Positions 32,181-39,051 of a stretch of DNA of 39,051 nucleotides are shown here, in pieces. A model generated the notes under the pieces. It saw only the letters and a program-made list of their open reading frames with translations. It was not told where the DNA came from and ran no database searches. A program made the translations under genes and the position numbers. Within the stretch, counting starts at the first letter, position 1. Every line of letters starts with the position of its first letter. The stretch is taken from NCBI RefSeq assembly GCF_032970905.1, contig NZ_JAWJZA010000018.1; one strand, 5' to 3'. Origin of the DNA: Veillonella absiana (GTDB lineage: Bacteria > Bacillota > Negativicutes > Veillonellales > Veillonellaceae).

Positions 32181-33806
32181 CTACTCTTTAATTACGCTAG
32201 ATACGAGTTCTTCCCCTGCGGAAAGTAAAGCCACCAAACCTTTTTCCCCTTTATAGCTTTCACCATAAATTTTGTAAAGGTCCTCTGTCCCTGATGGTCG
32301 TGCCACGAACCAACCTTGCTCTGTTTGCACGCGAAGACCATCAATTGGCATATCCTTGTACAAAGATGTAGTACGAATATTGATAATAGCATCTCCATCG
32401 AGGGTTTCCACGGTGATATCCTCAGGTTGCAATTTTTTTAATTTTTGTTTTGCTTCTTTAGAGCAAGCCGCATCAATACGTCCGAATACAGGTTTACCAT
32501 AGGTTTCTGTAAGAGATTCATAAAGTTGAGATGGATTTTTACCCGTTACCGCCAGGATTTCCATCGCTAGCAACGCCATGATAATGCCATCCTTATCAGT
32601 TGTCCATACAGTACCATCCTTTTTCAAGAAGGATGCACCGGCACTTTCCTCACCGCCGATACCGATAGTGCCATCAAATAATAGAGAGGCAAAATATTTA
32701 AATCCCACTGGCACTTCATATACAGGGATTTGTTTATCCTCTGCCCAGCGGTCCACGAGATGTGTTACCACCGCTGTTTTACCAATGCCTTTTTGACTCC
32801 AACCACGAGTGGTGAACAAATACGATGCAGCAGCGAGCATATAATGGTTCGCTTGCAATAAACCATCACCAGTGACAACACCATACCGATCATAATCCGG
32901 GTCATTACCCACAGCCAAATCGTATTCACCGATTTGCTTGATTACATCCGCCATCGCGTACTGAGATGAACAATCCATACGTACTACGCCATCATGGTCA
33001 TAGGTCATGAAACTAAATGTTGGATCATATTCAGAATTGATTACAGTCAGATTCAAATTGTAGTAATCACGGATAGCATTCCAGTATGCTCCACCACTAC
33101 CACCAAGAGCATTGACGAGCACATTAGGATTCGCCAATTGAATAGCTTCCATATTGATGACAGAGCTCAATTCCTCTACATATAGCTTTTTATAATCGTA
33201 TGGTAATTGTGCATCTGGTTCAATATTATCTACAGAAATACGTTTTACATCTTCGCAATAATTACGAAGATATTCATTCGCCTTTGTTTCAATCCATTTA
33301 GTCACCATTGTGTCCGCAGGACCACCATTCACAGGATTATATTTAATGCCCCCATTATCTGGAGGATTGTGAGATGGTGTAATGATGATGCCATCTGCTT
33401 TATCATCATAAGTTTCATTATAGCGAATGATTGCACGAGACACAGACGGTGTAGGAACAAATCCCATTTCACTATCTACTGCAGCTACAATACCATTCCC
33501 AGCTAATACTTCAAGAACTGTTAACAATGCAGGTTGAGATAAGGCATGTGTATCTTGACCAACGAACACCGGGCCAGTGGCACCAAATTTGCTACGTCCA
33601 TCACAAATAGCTTGTGTAATAGCTGCTACGTGTAAATCCGTAAATGTTTTATCCATGGATTTACCACGATGACCAGAGGTACCGAATGATACCTTTTGAT
33701 TATCGTCCGTTACGTCCGGCGCTTCGTTATAATATGCATCTACAAGAACTTGTACTTCAATTAAATCTTCTTCACGCACAGGTGTGCCTGCTAATGTATG
33801 AGCCAT
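32181..33806 (-). CDS. pgm: Phosphoglucomutase (alpha-D-glucose phosphate-specific)
   Basis: A 541-aa alpha-phosphohexomutase interconverting glucose-1-phosphate and glucose-6-phosphate, supplying UDP-glucose and glycogen or envelope sugars. SFGTSGHRG lies at about residues 41-49. The catalytic phosphoserine loop is TPSHNPPDNGGIKYN, the metal loop is DPDYDRYG, the sugar-binding loop is GGEESAG, and the phosphate-binding loop ends in RPSGTEDLYKIYGES. Length fits the E. coli Pgm type. AGGAGGA precedes the ATG. Its upstream region now borders tet(M), with only about 75 bp between them. Confidence 0.97.
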   Translation of the reverse strand: MAHTLAGTPVREEDLIEVQVLVDAYYNEAPDVTDDNQKVSFGTSGHRGKSMDKTFTDLHVAAITQAICDGRSKFGATGPVFVGQDTHALSQPALLTVLEVLAGNGIVAAVDSEMGFVPTPSVSRAIIRYNETYDDKADGIIITPSHNPPDNGGIKYNPVNGGPADTMVTKWIETKANEYLRNYCEDVKRISVDNIEPDAQLPYDYKKLYVEELSSVINMEAIQLANPNVLVNALGGSGGAYWNAIRDYYNLNLTVINSEYDPTFSFMTYDHDGVVRMDCSSQYAMADVIKQIGEYDLAVGNDPDYDRYGVVTGDGLLQANHYMLAAASYLFTTRGWSQKGIGKTAVVTHLVDRWAEDKQIPVYEVPVGFKYFASLLFDGTIGIGGEESAGASFLKKDGTVWTTDKDGIIMALLAMEILAVTGKNPSQLYESLTETYGKPVFGRIDAACSKEAKQKLKKLQPEDITVETLDGDAIINIRTTSLYKDMPIDGLRVQTEQGWFVARPSGTEDLYKIYGESYKGEKGLVALLSAGEELVSSVIKE

Positions 33807-33836
33807 AGTCTCCTCCTATGAAAGTATATTTAATTC

Positions 33837-33864
33837 ATTATACTATATATCAAATTATATCAAA
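33837..33864 (-). promoter_or_regulatory. Promoter of pgm, next to the tet(M) junction
   Basis: TATAAT (complement of 33837-33842) and TTTGAT (complement of 33859-33864) are 16 bp apart. The -35 lies within an array of ATATCAAA repeats. Confidence 0.5.
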
Positions 33865-33881
33865 TATCAAATTATATCAAA
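33847..33881. repeat. Four copies of ATATCAAA up to the tet(M) stop
   Basis: ATATCAAA occurs at 33847, 33857, 33864 and 33874; the last copy ends one base before the tet(M) stop codon. The spacing is roughly 10, 7 and 10 bp. It marks the border between the acquired DNA and the pgm promoter. Confidence 0.75.
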
Positions 33882-35798
33882 TTATTTTGAATTCAACATA
33901 TATCGTACTTTATCTATCCGACTATTTGGACGACGGGGCTGGCAAACAGGTTCGCCAGTGGTAACCTGATATCCTTTTAACTCTGTTAAACAAACGCTAC
34001 GTCCATTTGTAAAGAAAGTTAAATCATTACGATATTCTTGAATACACCGAGCAGGAATTTCTCCACTAAGAATGACCTCATTATTTTTCAGTTGAGTGTC
34101 TACGATGTTCGCACAATATTTAGGAGCATCGTTATATGCTCGTGAAAGATATTCTTGTGGTGCATAAATTTTAAAACTAAGATATGGCTCTAACAATTCT
34201 GTTCCAGCTTTTTTTAAAACTTGTTCCAATACAATAGGAGCAAGCATCCGAAAATCTGCTGGGGTACTAACAGGGCTATAGTATAAGCCATACTTAAAAC
34301 AGATTTTACAGTCCGTCACATTCCAACCATACAATCCTTGTTCACAGCCATATCGTATCCCTTCCATAACTGCATTTTGAAACGATTGATTTAAGTATCC
34401 AAGAGAAACCGAGCTCTCATACTGTACTCCGCTCCCTAATGGAAGCGGTGCTACAGAAAGACCAATGGAAGCCCAGAAGGGATTCGGTGGCACTTCGATG
34501 TGAATGGTATACTCTGCTTTTTTTAACGGTCTTTCCATATAAATGACTGTAGGCTTTTTTATTTTTACCTCCACATGATACTTTTCTTGCAATAGAGCAC
34601 AAGTCACTTCCATTTGTACTTTCCCTAAGAAAGAAAGTATGATTTCATGTGTCGTAGAATCCACATAATATTGTAGAAGCGGGTCACTGTCGGAGATTTC
34701 TAAAAGTGCATCAAGTAACATTTCCCTTTGTTGAGGTTTGCTCGGTTCAACAGTTGTTTGCAGCAGAGGGAGCGGATTTTCAATTCTCTCTCTCTGTGGC
34801 AATAGCTTTGTATCTCCAAGAACACTATTTAGCTTCAAAAACTCATTTTGCAAAATAACAATTTCCCCGGAATAAGCCTTATCAATTTTACATAATTCAC
34901 CATTTATTGAAGTATACATTTCTGTAATTTTTATTTTTTCCTTTTCCGATATTCTAACCGAATCCCGCAAATGCAGGATTCCGCCATAAAGGCGTACATA
35001 TGCAAGACGTTGTCTTTCTTCCGAATATTCAATTTTGAAGACATTTCCGCAAAGTTCAGACTTCTTTCTGTATGTTGATGAATAAAATTTATTCGTTATC
35101 ACTTCTATAAGCTGCTCAATCCCTATGTTGCTTTTTGCGCTTCCATGATAAACAGGGTACAAGGAGCAATTCTGAAATCTTCTGATTTCCTCTTGTTCGA
35201 GTTCTAATGCTTCTAATGATTTACCGGACATATATTTCTCTAAAAGGTCATCATTTCCTTCTATTACCACATCCCATTGCTCAGGTTCCGTACAGCTCAT
35301 CACACACATATTAGGGTGCAGCTCTACTTTCTGTTTGATTATAATTTCCATAGAAAGTTTCTCTTTAATATCCTGATAAACCGTTGATAAATCAATTCCA
35401 TTTTGGTCAATCTTATTGATAAAAAAGATTGTGGGAATCCCCATTTTCCTAAGTGCATGAAATAATATACGAGTTTGTGCTTGTACGCCATCTTTTGCAG
35501 AAATCAGTAGAATTGCCCCATCTAAAACTGATAATGAACGATATACTTCTGCTAAGAAATCCATATGTCCTGGCGTGTCTATGATGTTCACCTTCGTATT
35601 TTCCCACTGAAAAGAGGTTATTCCTGTCTGAATTGTAATTCCTCTCTGACGTTCTAAAAGCGTATTATCCGTCCTCGTTGTACCTTTGTCCACGCTTCCT
35701 AATTCTGTAATCGCTCCACTGTTATATAATAAGCTTTCTGTTAAGGTAGTTTTTCCTGCATCAACATGAGCTAAAACTCCAATATTAATAATTTTCAT
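33882..35798 (-). CDS. tet(M): Tetracycline resistance ribosomal protection protein, Tet(M) type
   Basis: A 638-aa EF-G-like GTPase that removes tetracycline from the ribosome. The start MKIINIGVLAHVDAGKTTLT carries the P-loop; later come RGITIQTG (switch I), IIDTPGHMDF (G3) and FINKID (G4). From memory the protein is Tet(M), not Tet(S), Tet(O) or Tet(W), over nearly its whole length, with clusters of substitutions around 165-185 that suggest allele mosaicism. The last residues read RYMLNSK instead of the usual RYMFNKIT-type end. GGAGG 8 nt upstream gives the start at 35798. The Tn916-type leader and promoter are intact upstream. Downstream, Tn916 genes are missing and pgm follows directly. 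Confidence 0.96.
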   Translation of the reverse strand: MKIINIGVLAHVDAGKTTLTESLLYNSGAITELGSVDKGTTRTDNTLLERQRGITIQTGITSFQWENTKVNIIDTPGHMDFLAEVYRSLSVLDGAILLISAKDGVQAQTRILFHALRKMGIPTIFFINKIDQNGIDLSTVYQDIKEKLSMEIIIKQKVELHPNMCVMSCTEPEQWDVVIEGNDDLLEKYMSGKSLEALELEQEEIRRFQNCSLYPVYHGSAKSNIGIEQLIEVITNKFYSSTYRKKSELCGNVFKIEYSEERQRLAYVRLYGGILHLRDSVRISEKEKIKITEMYTSINGELCKIDKAYSGEIVILQNEFLKLNSVLGDTKLLPQRERIENPLPLLQTTVEPSKPQQREMLLDALLEISDSDPLLQYYVDSTTHEIILSFLGKVQMEVTCALLQEKYHVEVKIKKPTVIYMERPLKKAEYTIHIEVPPNPFWASIGLSVAPLPLGSGVQYESSVSLGYLNQSFQNAVMEGIRYGCEQGLYGWNVTDCKICFKYGLYYSPVSTPADFRMLAPIVLEQVLKKAGTELLEPYLSFKIYAPQEYLSRAYNDAPKYCANIVDTQLKNNEVILSGEIPARCIQEYRNDLTFFTNGRSVCLTELKGYQVTTGEPVCQPRRPNSRIDKVRYMLNSK

Positions 35799-35813
35799 GT
35801 GATTTTCCTCCAT

Positions 35814-35900
35814 TCAAAAGCCCAAAAGGGCATAAAAATCCCAGTGATAAATACTCTTATCACTGGGATTTTTATGCATAACCATAGGCATACAAAGCAT
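35814..35900 (-). CDS. tet(M) leader peptide (Tn916 orf12), 28 codons
   Basis: The minus strand encodes MLCMPMVMHKNPSDKSIYHW followed by DFYALLGF and a TGA at 35814-35816, matching Orf12 of Tn916. Its translation is believed to control whether RNA polymerase terminates at the overlapping hairpin or reads on into tet(M); tetracycline-induced stalling changes the outcome. The stop is 15 bp before the tet(M) ATG. Confidence 0.9.
   Translation of the reverse strand: MLCMPMVMHKNPSDKSIYHWDFYALLGF
35831..35876 (-). terminator. tet(M) attenuator hairpin
   Basis: Arms 35831-35850 and 35857-35876 are perfectly complementary over 20 bp with a 6-nt loop. The distal arm ends in a run of U on the minus strand. 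It lies inside the 28-codon leader ORF, as in Tn916. Confidence 0.9.
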
Positions 35901-35936
35901 ACAGATATTCTCCGGATACTTTAGAATCACATGATA

Positions 35937-36038
35937 AAGGTATTCTTAAACTGGGTACAAAAAACTAAGCCCTCCTAAAAAAGGACATCCAATTATTTGT
36001 TCCCACTATCAAATTGACAGTTTATTTAAGAATACCTT
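35937..36038 (-). promoter_or_regulatory. 14-bp inverted repeat of the tet(M) leader
   Basis: AAGGTATTCTTAAA (35937-35950) and TTTAAGAATACCTT (36025-36038) are perfect complements about 75 bp apart. They form the long-range stem of the Tn916-type leader, and the 7-codon ORF runs through the distal arm. The enclosed region includes a weak GTCC...AGGA hairpin followed by TTAGTTTTTTG, a second termination point. Confidence 0.8.
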
Positions 36039-36045
36039 GCCGCAT
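36022..36045 (-). CDS. Seven-codon leader ORF MRQGILK upstream of tet(M)
   Basis: ATG at 36045 and TAA at 36022-36024, preceded by AAAAGGAG. It overlaps one arm of the 14-bp leader stem, so ribosome movement through it can open that stem. Confidence 0.7.
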   Translation of the reverse strand: MRQGILK

Positions 36046-36076
36046 ATTTATTAACTCCTTTTAAATAGATACTTAA

Positions 36077-36105
36077 ATAATAGCACGTAAGAGCATATTT
36101 GTAAA
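36077..36105 (-). promoter_or_regulatory. tet(M) promoter
   Basis: TTTACA (complement of 36100-36105) and TATTAT (complement of 36077-36082) lie 17 bp apart on the minus strand, about 30 bp before the 7-codon ORF. This matches the Tn916 Ptet arrangement. Confidence 0.85.
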
Positions 36106-36174
36106 GGAATCTCCAATTTTTTATCAAAGAGAGTACGTGATTACAAAATAGCTGTAATAATGTACCAATATTTG

Positions 36175-36825
36175 TTATTCTATAATCTTCCAATTACTCC
36201 CGTTCTTTTCAAGTACCAAATCAAATTGAGATACCTGCGTTGCTTTGGTCTGCTGGTCGATATACTCCACTGTCAGCGATACCGTGACTTGATTATCCTT
36301 ACGATTGTGAATAGGATTTACCAGTTCTTGAAAGATGTACTCTTTTCCGATTGGTTTTAATATCCCGTCATTCACATAGTAGGAAAGTTCACTGGCTGTC
36401 GCTGTAGGATAGAGCTTGAAGAACGTCGTTAAAAACTCATTGATTTCATTGGTTGTAATGGAATCAACCGTCCCCTCACTTTCAATGGCTTTTGGTTTAT
36501 AACTTGATTTCTTAGGTATGTTGGTAATGGTCGGATTCTTAACCAGTACCATATTTCCAGAACCATCTACATAGACACTCACTATATAAGCAGAGTGGAC
36601 GGTCTTTGTATTTTCTCCCTCTGTAATGAGCTGGTCTACACTGTAGGTTACATTAAACTCATTGTCGCCAGTTGGCTCTACCGTCCATATCTGAAATCCT
36701 CTTACAGAAGACGATACAGGAATATCTTTGCGTACTGTATCAACATTGAGAGCTTGAAGTTCATCTGTCAGATAGCCTTTTAGACTTTCCATTCGATTAT
36801 CAATGGACTTATCGGATTGCTCATA
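36175..36825 (-). pseudogene. Tn916 orf13 (TcpC-like conjugation protein), 5'-truncated
   Basis: The frame encodes about 216 residues identical in character to the C-terminal two-thirds of Tn916 Orf13, a TcpC/VirB8-like component of the conjugation channel. Recognisable stretches are RMESLKGYLTDELQAL, VSSSVRGFQIWTVEPTGD and the C-terminal FDLVLEKNGSNWKIIE. The reading frame can be traced upstream only to TATGAGCAATCC (36825); a TAA follows at once (36826-36828), and an IS21-family end begins at 36830. The N-terminal third with the membrane anchor is gone, so the product would not function in transfer. It lies in the normal Tn916 order next to the tet(M) leader. Confidence 0.85.
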
Positions 36826-36878
36826 TTAATGTCAAGACTATTTTGAACAATTGTGCCAATATTTTTATGTACAATTGT

Positions 36879-37637
36879 TCAATTATTTTTATCAGATATT
36901 TTGGATAATGCAGTAGCCGTCCTGTAAGAGTTTCCGAGAATATTTACAATAGTAGAATGATGAACAAGTCTGTCTAAAATAGCACTAGCTAGCATATTGT
37001 CTAAAAATATTTGATTCCAGTCGGATAGATTAATATTACTAGTAACTATTGTGCTTTTCTTTTCATAACGTCTATCTATAAGTTGAAAAAACATTTTTGC
37101 TTCTTGTTCTCCAATTGGCAAATATCCAATTTCATCAATTATAAGAAGCTTGTATTTACTAAAATGTTTTATTCTATCATCAAGTTTGTTTTCAATATAA
37201 GCTTTTTTTAATTGCTCTATCAAATCTTGGCATTTTATAAAATAGGTACTTACTCTTTTCTTTGCTGCAGCAATTCCAATTGACGTGGCAAGGTGGGTCT
37301 TACCCACGCCACTATTGCCTATCAATATAATATTGCTATTATTATCTAAAAAACGTAAGCTTTCGAAATCTAAAAATTGTTGTTTGTTTATTTTAGGTTG
37401 AAACTCAAAATCAAAGTCCTTCAATTCTTTCAGGTGCGGGAATGCTGCTACTTTAACCATAGCGTGCGCAGCATTAAAATTTTTAACTTCAACCTCTTTA
37501 CTAGTTAACTCACACAAAGCGTCTACAATGCTTAGTTTATGCTCATTTATTTTATTAATATAGTCATCTATTTGTAGGCTGATTTGTGTTAATTTAAGTT
37601 CATGTAAGTTCTTCTGTAACTGTTGATAATTGTTCAT
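36879..37637 (-). CDS. istB: IS21-family transposition helper ATPase IstB
   Basis: A 252-aa AAA+ ATPase that selects target DNA and activates IstA. Walker A is GNSGVGKTHLA (about 107-117), Walker B is LLIIDEIGYLP, and sensor and Arg residues follow (TSNINLSDW, ILDRLVHH). Length is typical. The start overlaps the 3' end of istA by 38 bp, as in most IS21 elements, which points to coupled translation; the closest ribosome site (GGAGATG) is about 13 nt away, so coupling may be needed. Confidence 0.94.
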   Translation of the reverse strand: MNNYQQLQKNLHELKLTQISLQIDDYINKINEHKLSIVDALCELTSKEVEVKNFNAAHAMVKVAAFPHLKELKDFDFEFQPKINKQQFLDFESLRFLDNNSNIILIGNSGVGKTHLATSIGIAAAKKRVSTYFIKCQDLIEQLKKAYIENKLDDRIKHFSKYKLLIIDEIGYLPIGEQEAKMFFQLIDRRYEKKSTIVTSNINLSDWNQIFLDNMLASAILDRLVHHSTIVNILGNSYRTATALSKISDKNN

Positions 37638-38913
37638 TAAACTTTTTCATCTCCTCTAAATGTTTAGCTGCATAGTTTTTAAAATCTTCTTTATCCGAGT
37701 TTCTAAAAGTTAAGCTCATCATTGCTAAGTGATGATTTTCATGATAATTAATTTTTTTATTAGAAACTGTATGTAAAGTTATTAATTTATGGTCATAATA
37801 AACATATAGGTTATTATCAATAACTTTAACAACAATATTTTTATTAATAAAATCAACGGGGACAGAATATAGATTTCCCTTATAGCGAAATAGTCCATTG
37901 GAATTGACTTTCGCATGTATTGTTGTATTTTTGTAATAAGAACATATTTTATCATTTGGTAGTGGTAAAAGATGTTCTTTCTCTTTTTTAAATACTAATA
38001 TTGGAGGAATACCTATTGCCTGACAGACTCTTGAATTAGCTTCATTTGTTATTTCTTGCATCTTCTCGAATAACTCTTCCTCATTATTAAGCAATCCATT
38101 ATAAGTCATTATTTCATCAATAACTCGCATTGGATTTTCAACTTTTGCTTTAGTATTTGGCCTTGCTCTAATGCAAGGTACGATATTAAATCCAAAGTCA
38201 TCAGCAAATTGCTGAAATTTAGGATTAACTTTACCGTCAGAACGTTCCGTTCTAGCTTTATCCATCATTGTTGAAGCATTATCTATAACTATTTCTTTGG
38301 GCACACCTCCTAATGCTTCAAAAGCATTAGTTAAGAAATCAAATAAATATGCTTGAGATGTTGATGGACAAATTGCCCAATATTTGAACCTAGATGCTGA
38401 TAATATCAAACTGCCAACATTAAAGATAAACTCTTCTCCGCTTTTAAAAGAAAATTTTAATTTTTCTTTCCAATCAAATTGTGCTTGTTTTCCAAAGGAA
38501 GTTTCAGATTTTACAGCATCTTTCTTTTTGTTTGGTTTAAAGTATTCTGCAAATTTTTCATGTTTTAAAATATAATAATTAAAATTACTTCTTGAACAAT
38601 CTAATCCTTTTTCTCTAACCAAATATCTATAGAGATGAGATTTATAATAAAATATTTGGTCCGTTTCTGCTGAAAGCAAACTCGAAATGATATCATAAAA
38701 ATCATCTATCTTTGATTTTTTAGATTTTCTAACTTTCTTTATATCTCCATCATAATACTTTTTAACTGTTCTTCTATCCACTCCTAATTCTCTAGCTATG
38801 GCACTAAAATTAGGTCTATCCAAATTATTAACCTCGACTAAAAGTTTTAGCTTATTTAAATCTTTTACTGATCTTAAAAATATTTCAGTATTAATGTTTA
38901 TCATATAAATCAT
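37600..38913 (-). CDS. istA: IS21-family transposase IstA
   Basis: A 437-aa DDE transposase. The N-terminal HTH is NFSAIARELGVDRRTVKKYY. The catalytic triad is visible as GKQAQFDWKE (D), EIVIDNASTMM (D) and KAKVENPMR (E). A C-terminal domain follows with GLFRYKGNLYSVP. Two other in-frame Met codons (38925 and a few further downstream) are possible starts; none has a strong ribosome site, so 38913 is a guess based on a weak GGTGA. It appears intact. Confidence 0.92.
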   Translation of the reverse strand: MIYMININTEIFLRSVKDLNKLKLLVEVNNLDRPNFSAIARELGVDRRTVKKYYDGDIKKVRKSKKSKIDDFYDIISSLLSAETDQIFYYKSHLYRYLVREKGLDCSRSNFNYYILKHEKFAEYFKPNKKKDAVKSETSFGKQAQFDWKEKLKFSFKSGEEFIFNVGSLILSASRFKYWAICPSTSQAYLFDFLTNAFEALGGVPKEIVIDNASTMMDKARTERSDGKVNPKFQQFADDFGFNIVPCIRARPNTKAKVENPMRVIDEIMTYNGLLNNEEELFEKMQEITNEANSRVCQAIGIPPILVFKKEKEHLLPLPNDKICSYYKNTTIHAKVNSNGLFRYKGNLYSVPVDFINKNIVVKVIDNNLYVYYDHKLITLHTVSNKKINYHENHHLAMMSLTFRNSDKEDFKNYAAKHLEEMKKFNEQLSTVTEELT

Positions 38914-38980
38914 ATTAATCACCATTAATAGTCAAGTCCATAATCCTGTGTAAAATACTATACAATGTTTTACCGGTCAC

Positions 38981-39051
38981 TCATTGATTAAACTTAATAT
39001 ATTTTCTTGTAGAACTGAGCCATTCATCATGAAGGTCCATAAGGACAGCTC
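38981..39051 (-). pseudogene. Possible C-terminal tail of a second transposase (IS256-type?), cut by window edge
   Basis: A minus-strand frame entering at the edge reads AVLMDLHDEWLSSTRKYIKF then NQ and TGA (38981-38983). The acidic-aromatic tail, and a nearby CCTGTGTAAAATAC (38945-38958) that looks like an IS256-family terminal repeat, suggest the end of another IS abutting the IS21 element. Only about 22 codons are visible. Another frame is also open to 38977, so the assignment is weak. Confidence 0.3.

Larger units (their letters stand above)
36830..38940 (-). mobile_element. IS21-family insertion sequence
   Basis: An istA-istB pair is flanked by ends beginning TG: TGTCAAGACTATT at 36830 and, on the complement at 38940, TGGACTTGACTATT. 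The two share TG and GACTATT. A further 10-bp inverted repeat (36845-36854 and 36871-36880) lies inside the left end, as expected for multiple transposase-binding sites. The sequence TAA is present just outside both ends (36827-36829 and 38941-38943), too short to be a convincing target duplication. The A+T content is clearly higher than the neighbouring chromosomal genes. Confidence 0.75.

Noticed and set aside
33882..35798. Assignment of the resistance gene to Tet(S), Tet(O) or Tet(W)
   Set aside because: The N-terminal and C-terminal blocks and the leader peptide read as Tet(M); local substitutions look like allele variation.

Overview
The window looks like chromosomal DNA of a Veillonella-type bacterium (Negativicutes, diderm Firmicutes). 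This rests on the moderate A+T content, the strong AGGAGG ribosome binding sites, a strict-anaerobe gene set (class I Fe-S fumarase, Fe-S L-serine dehydratase, hybrid-cluster protein without respiratory neighbours, HypA/HypB), and a WecA/WecB pair in an otherwise Gram-positive-like gene set. The genus is inferred from gene content, not computed. Almost everything is on the minus strand; the exceptions are a three-tRNA operon, one secreted protein and one Crp/Fnr-family regulator.

Layout. 1-140: start of tuf, preceded by a minus-strand tRNA operon Thr(TGT)-Tyr-fMet-Thr(GGT)-Met (435-874) with a consensus promoter and a terminator. 1185-2033: uppP. 2208-6022: a same-strand group folD-like, hypA, hypB, a duplicated-domain exported protein and a BrxF-like P-loop protein. 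6163-9589: class B penicillin-binding protein and CCA-adding enzyme. 9773-11319: sdaAB-sdaAA. 11537-14356: hcp and a divergent Crp/Fnr-family (HcpR-like) regulator with a perfect palindrome in its leader. 14488-16770: a membrane-anchored protein with repeated E-x-T motifs and a DUF436 protein. 16938-18361: two-subunit fumarase. 18960-19196 (+): tRNA-Asn-Glu-Val. 19406-20266 (+): an exported protein. 20469-27750: the complete F-type ATP synthase operon atpZ-I-B-E-F-H-A-G-D-C. 27959-30343: wecB and wecA. 30417-32060: the UPF0210 (PFL/DUF711) and UPF0237 (ACT) pair. 32181-33806: phosphoglucomutase.

33882-39051 is accessory DNA. It holds a tet(M)-type ribosomal-protection gene with its whole Tn916-type attenuation leader (promoter, 7-codon ORF, 28-codon ORF, terminator hairpin), then a 5'-truncated Tn916 orf13, then an IS21-family element (istA/istB), and at the edge what looks like the tail of another IS. 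No integrase, excisionase or other Tn916 gene lies between tet(M) and pgm, so this is a Tn916 remnant and not a full element, at least on this side.

Functionally the core encodes energy conservation (fumarase, ATP synthase with a proton-type c subunit), amino-acid deamination to pyruvate, nitrosative-stress defence, envelope assembly (UppP, PBP, WecA/WecB) and translation. The points most worth a second look are a FolD homologue lacking two cyclohydrolase catalytic residues behind three iterated repeats, an orphan BREX-3 BrxF-like protein beside hypAB, a membrane protein with five FHA-ligand-like threonine motifs, and the trimmed tet(M) module.
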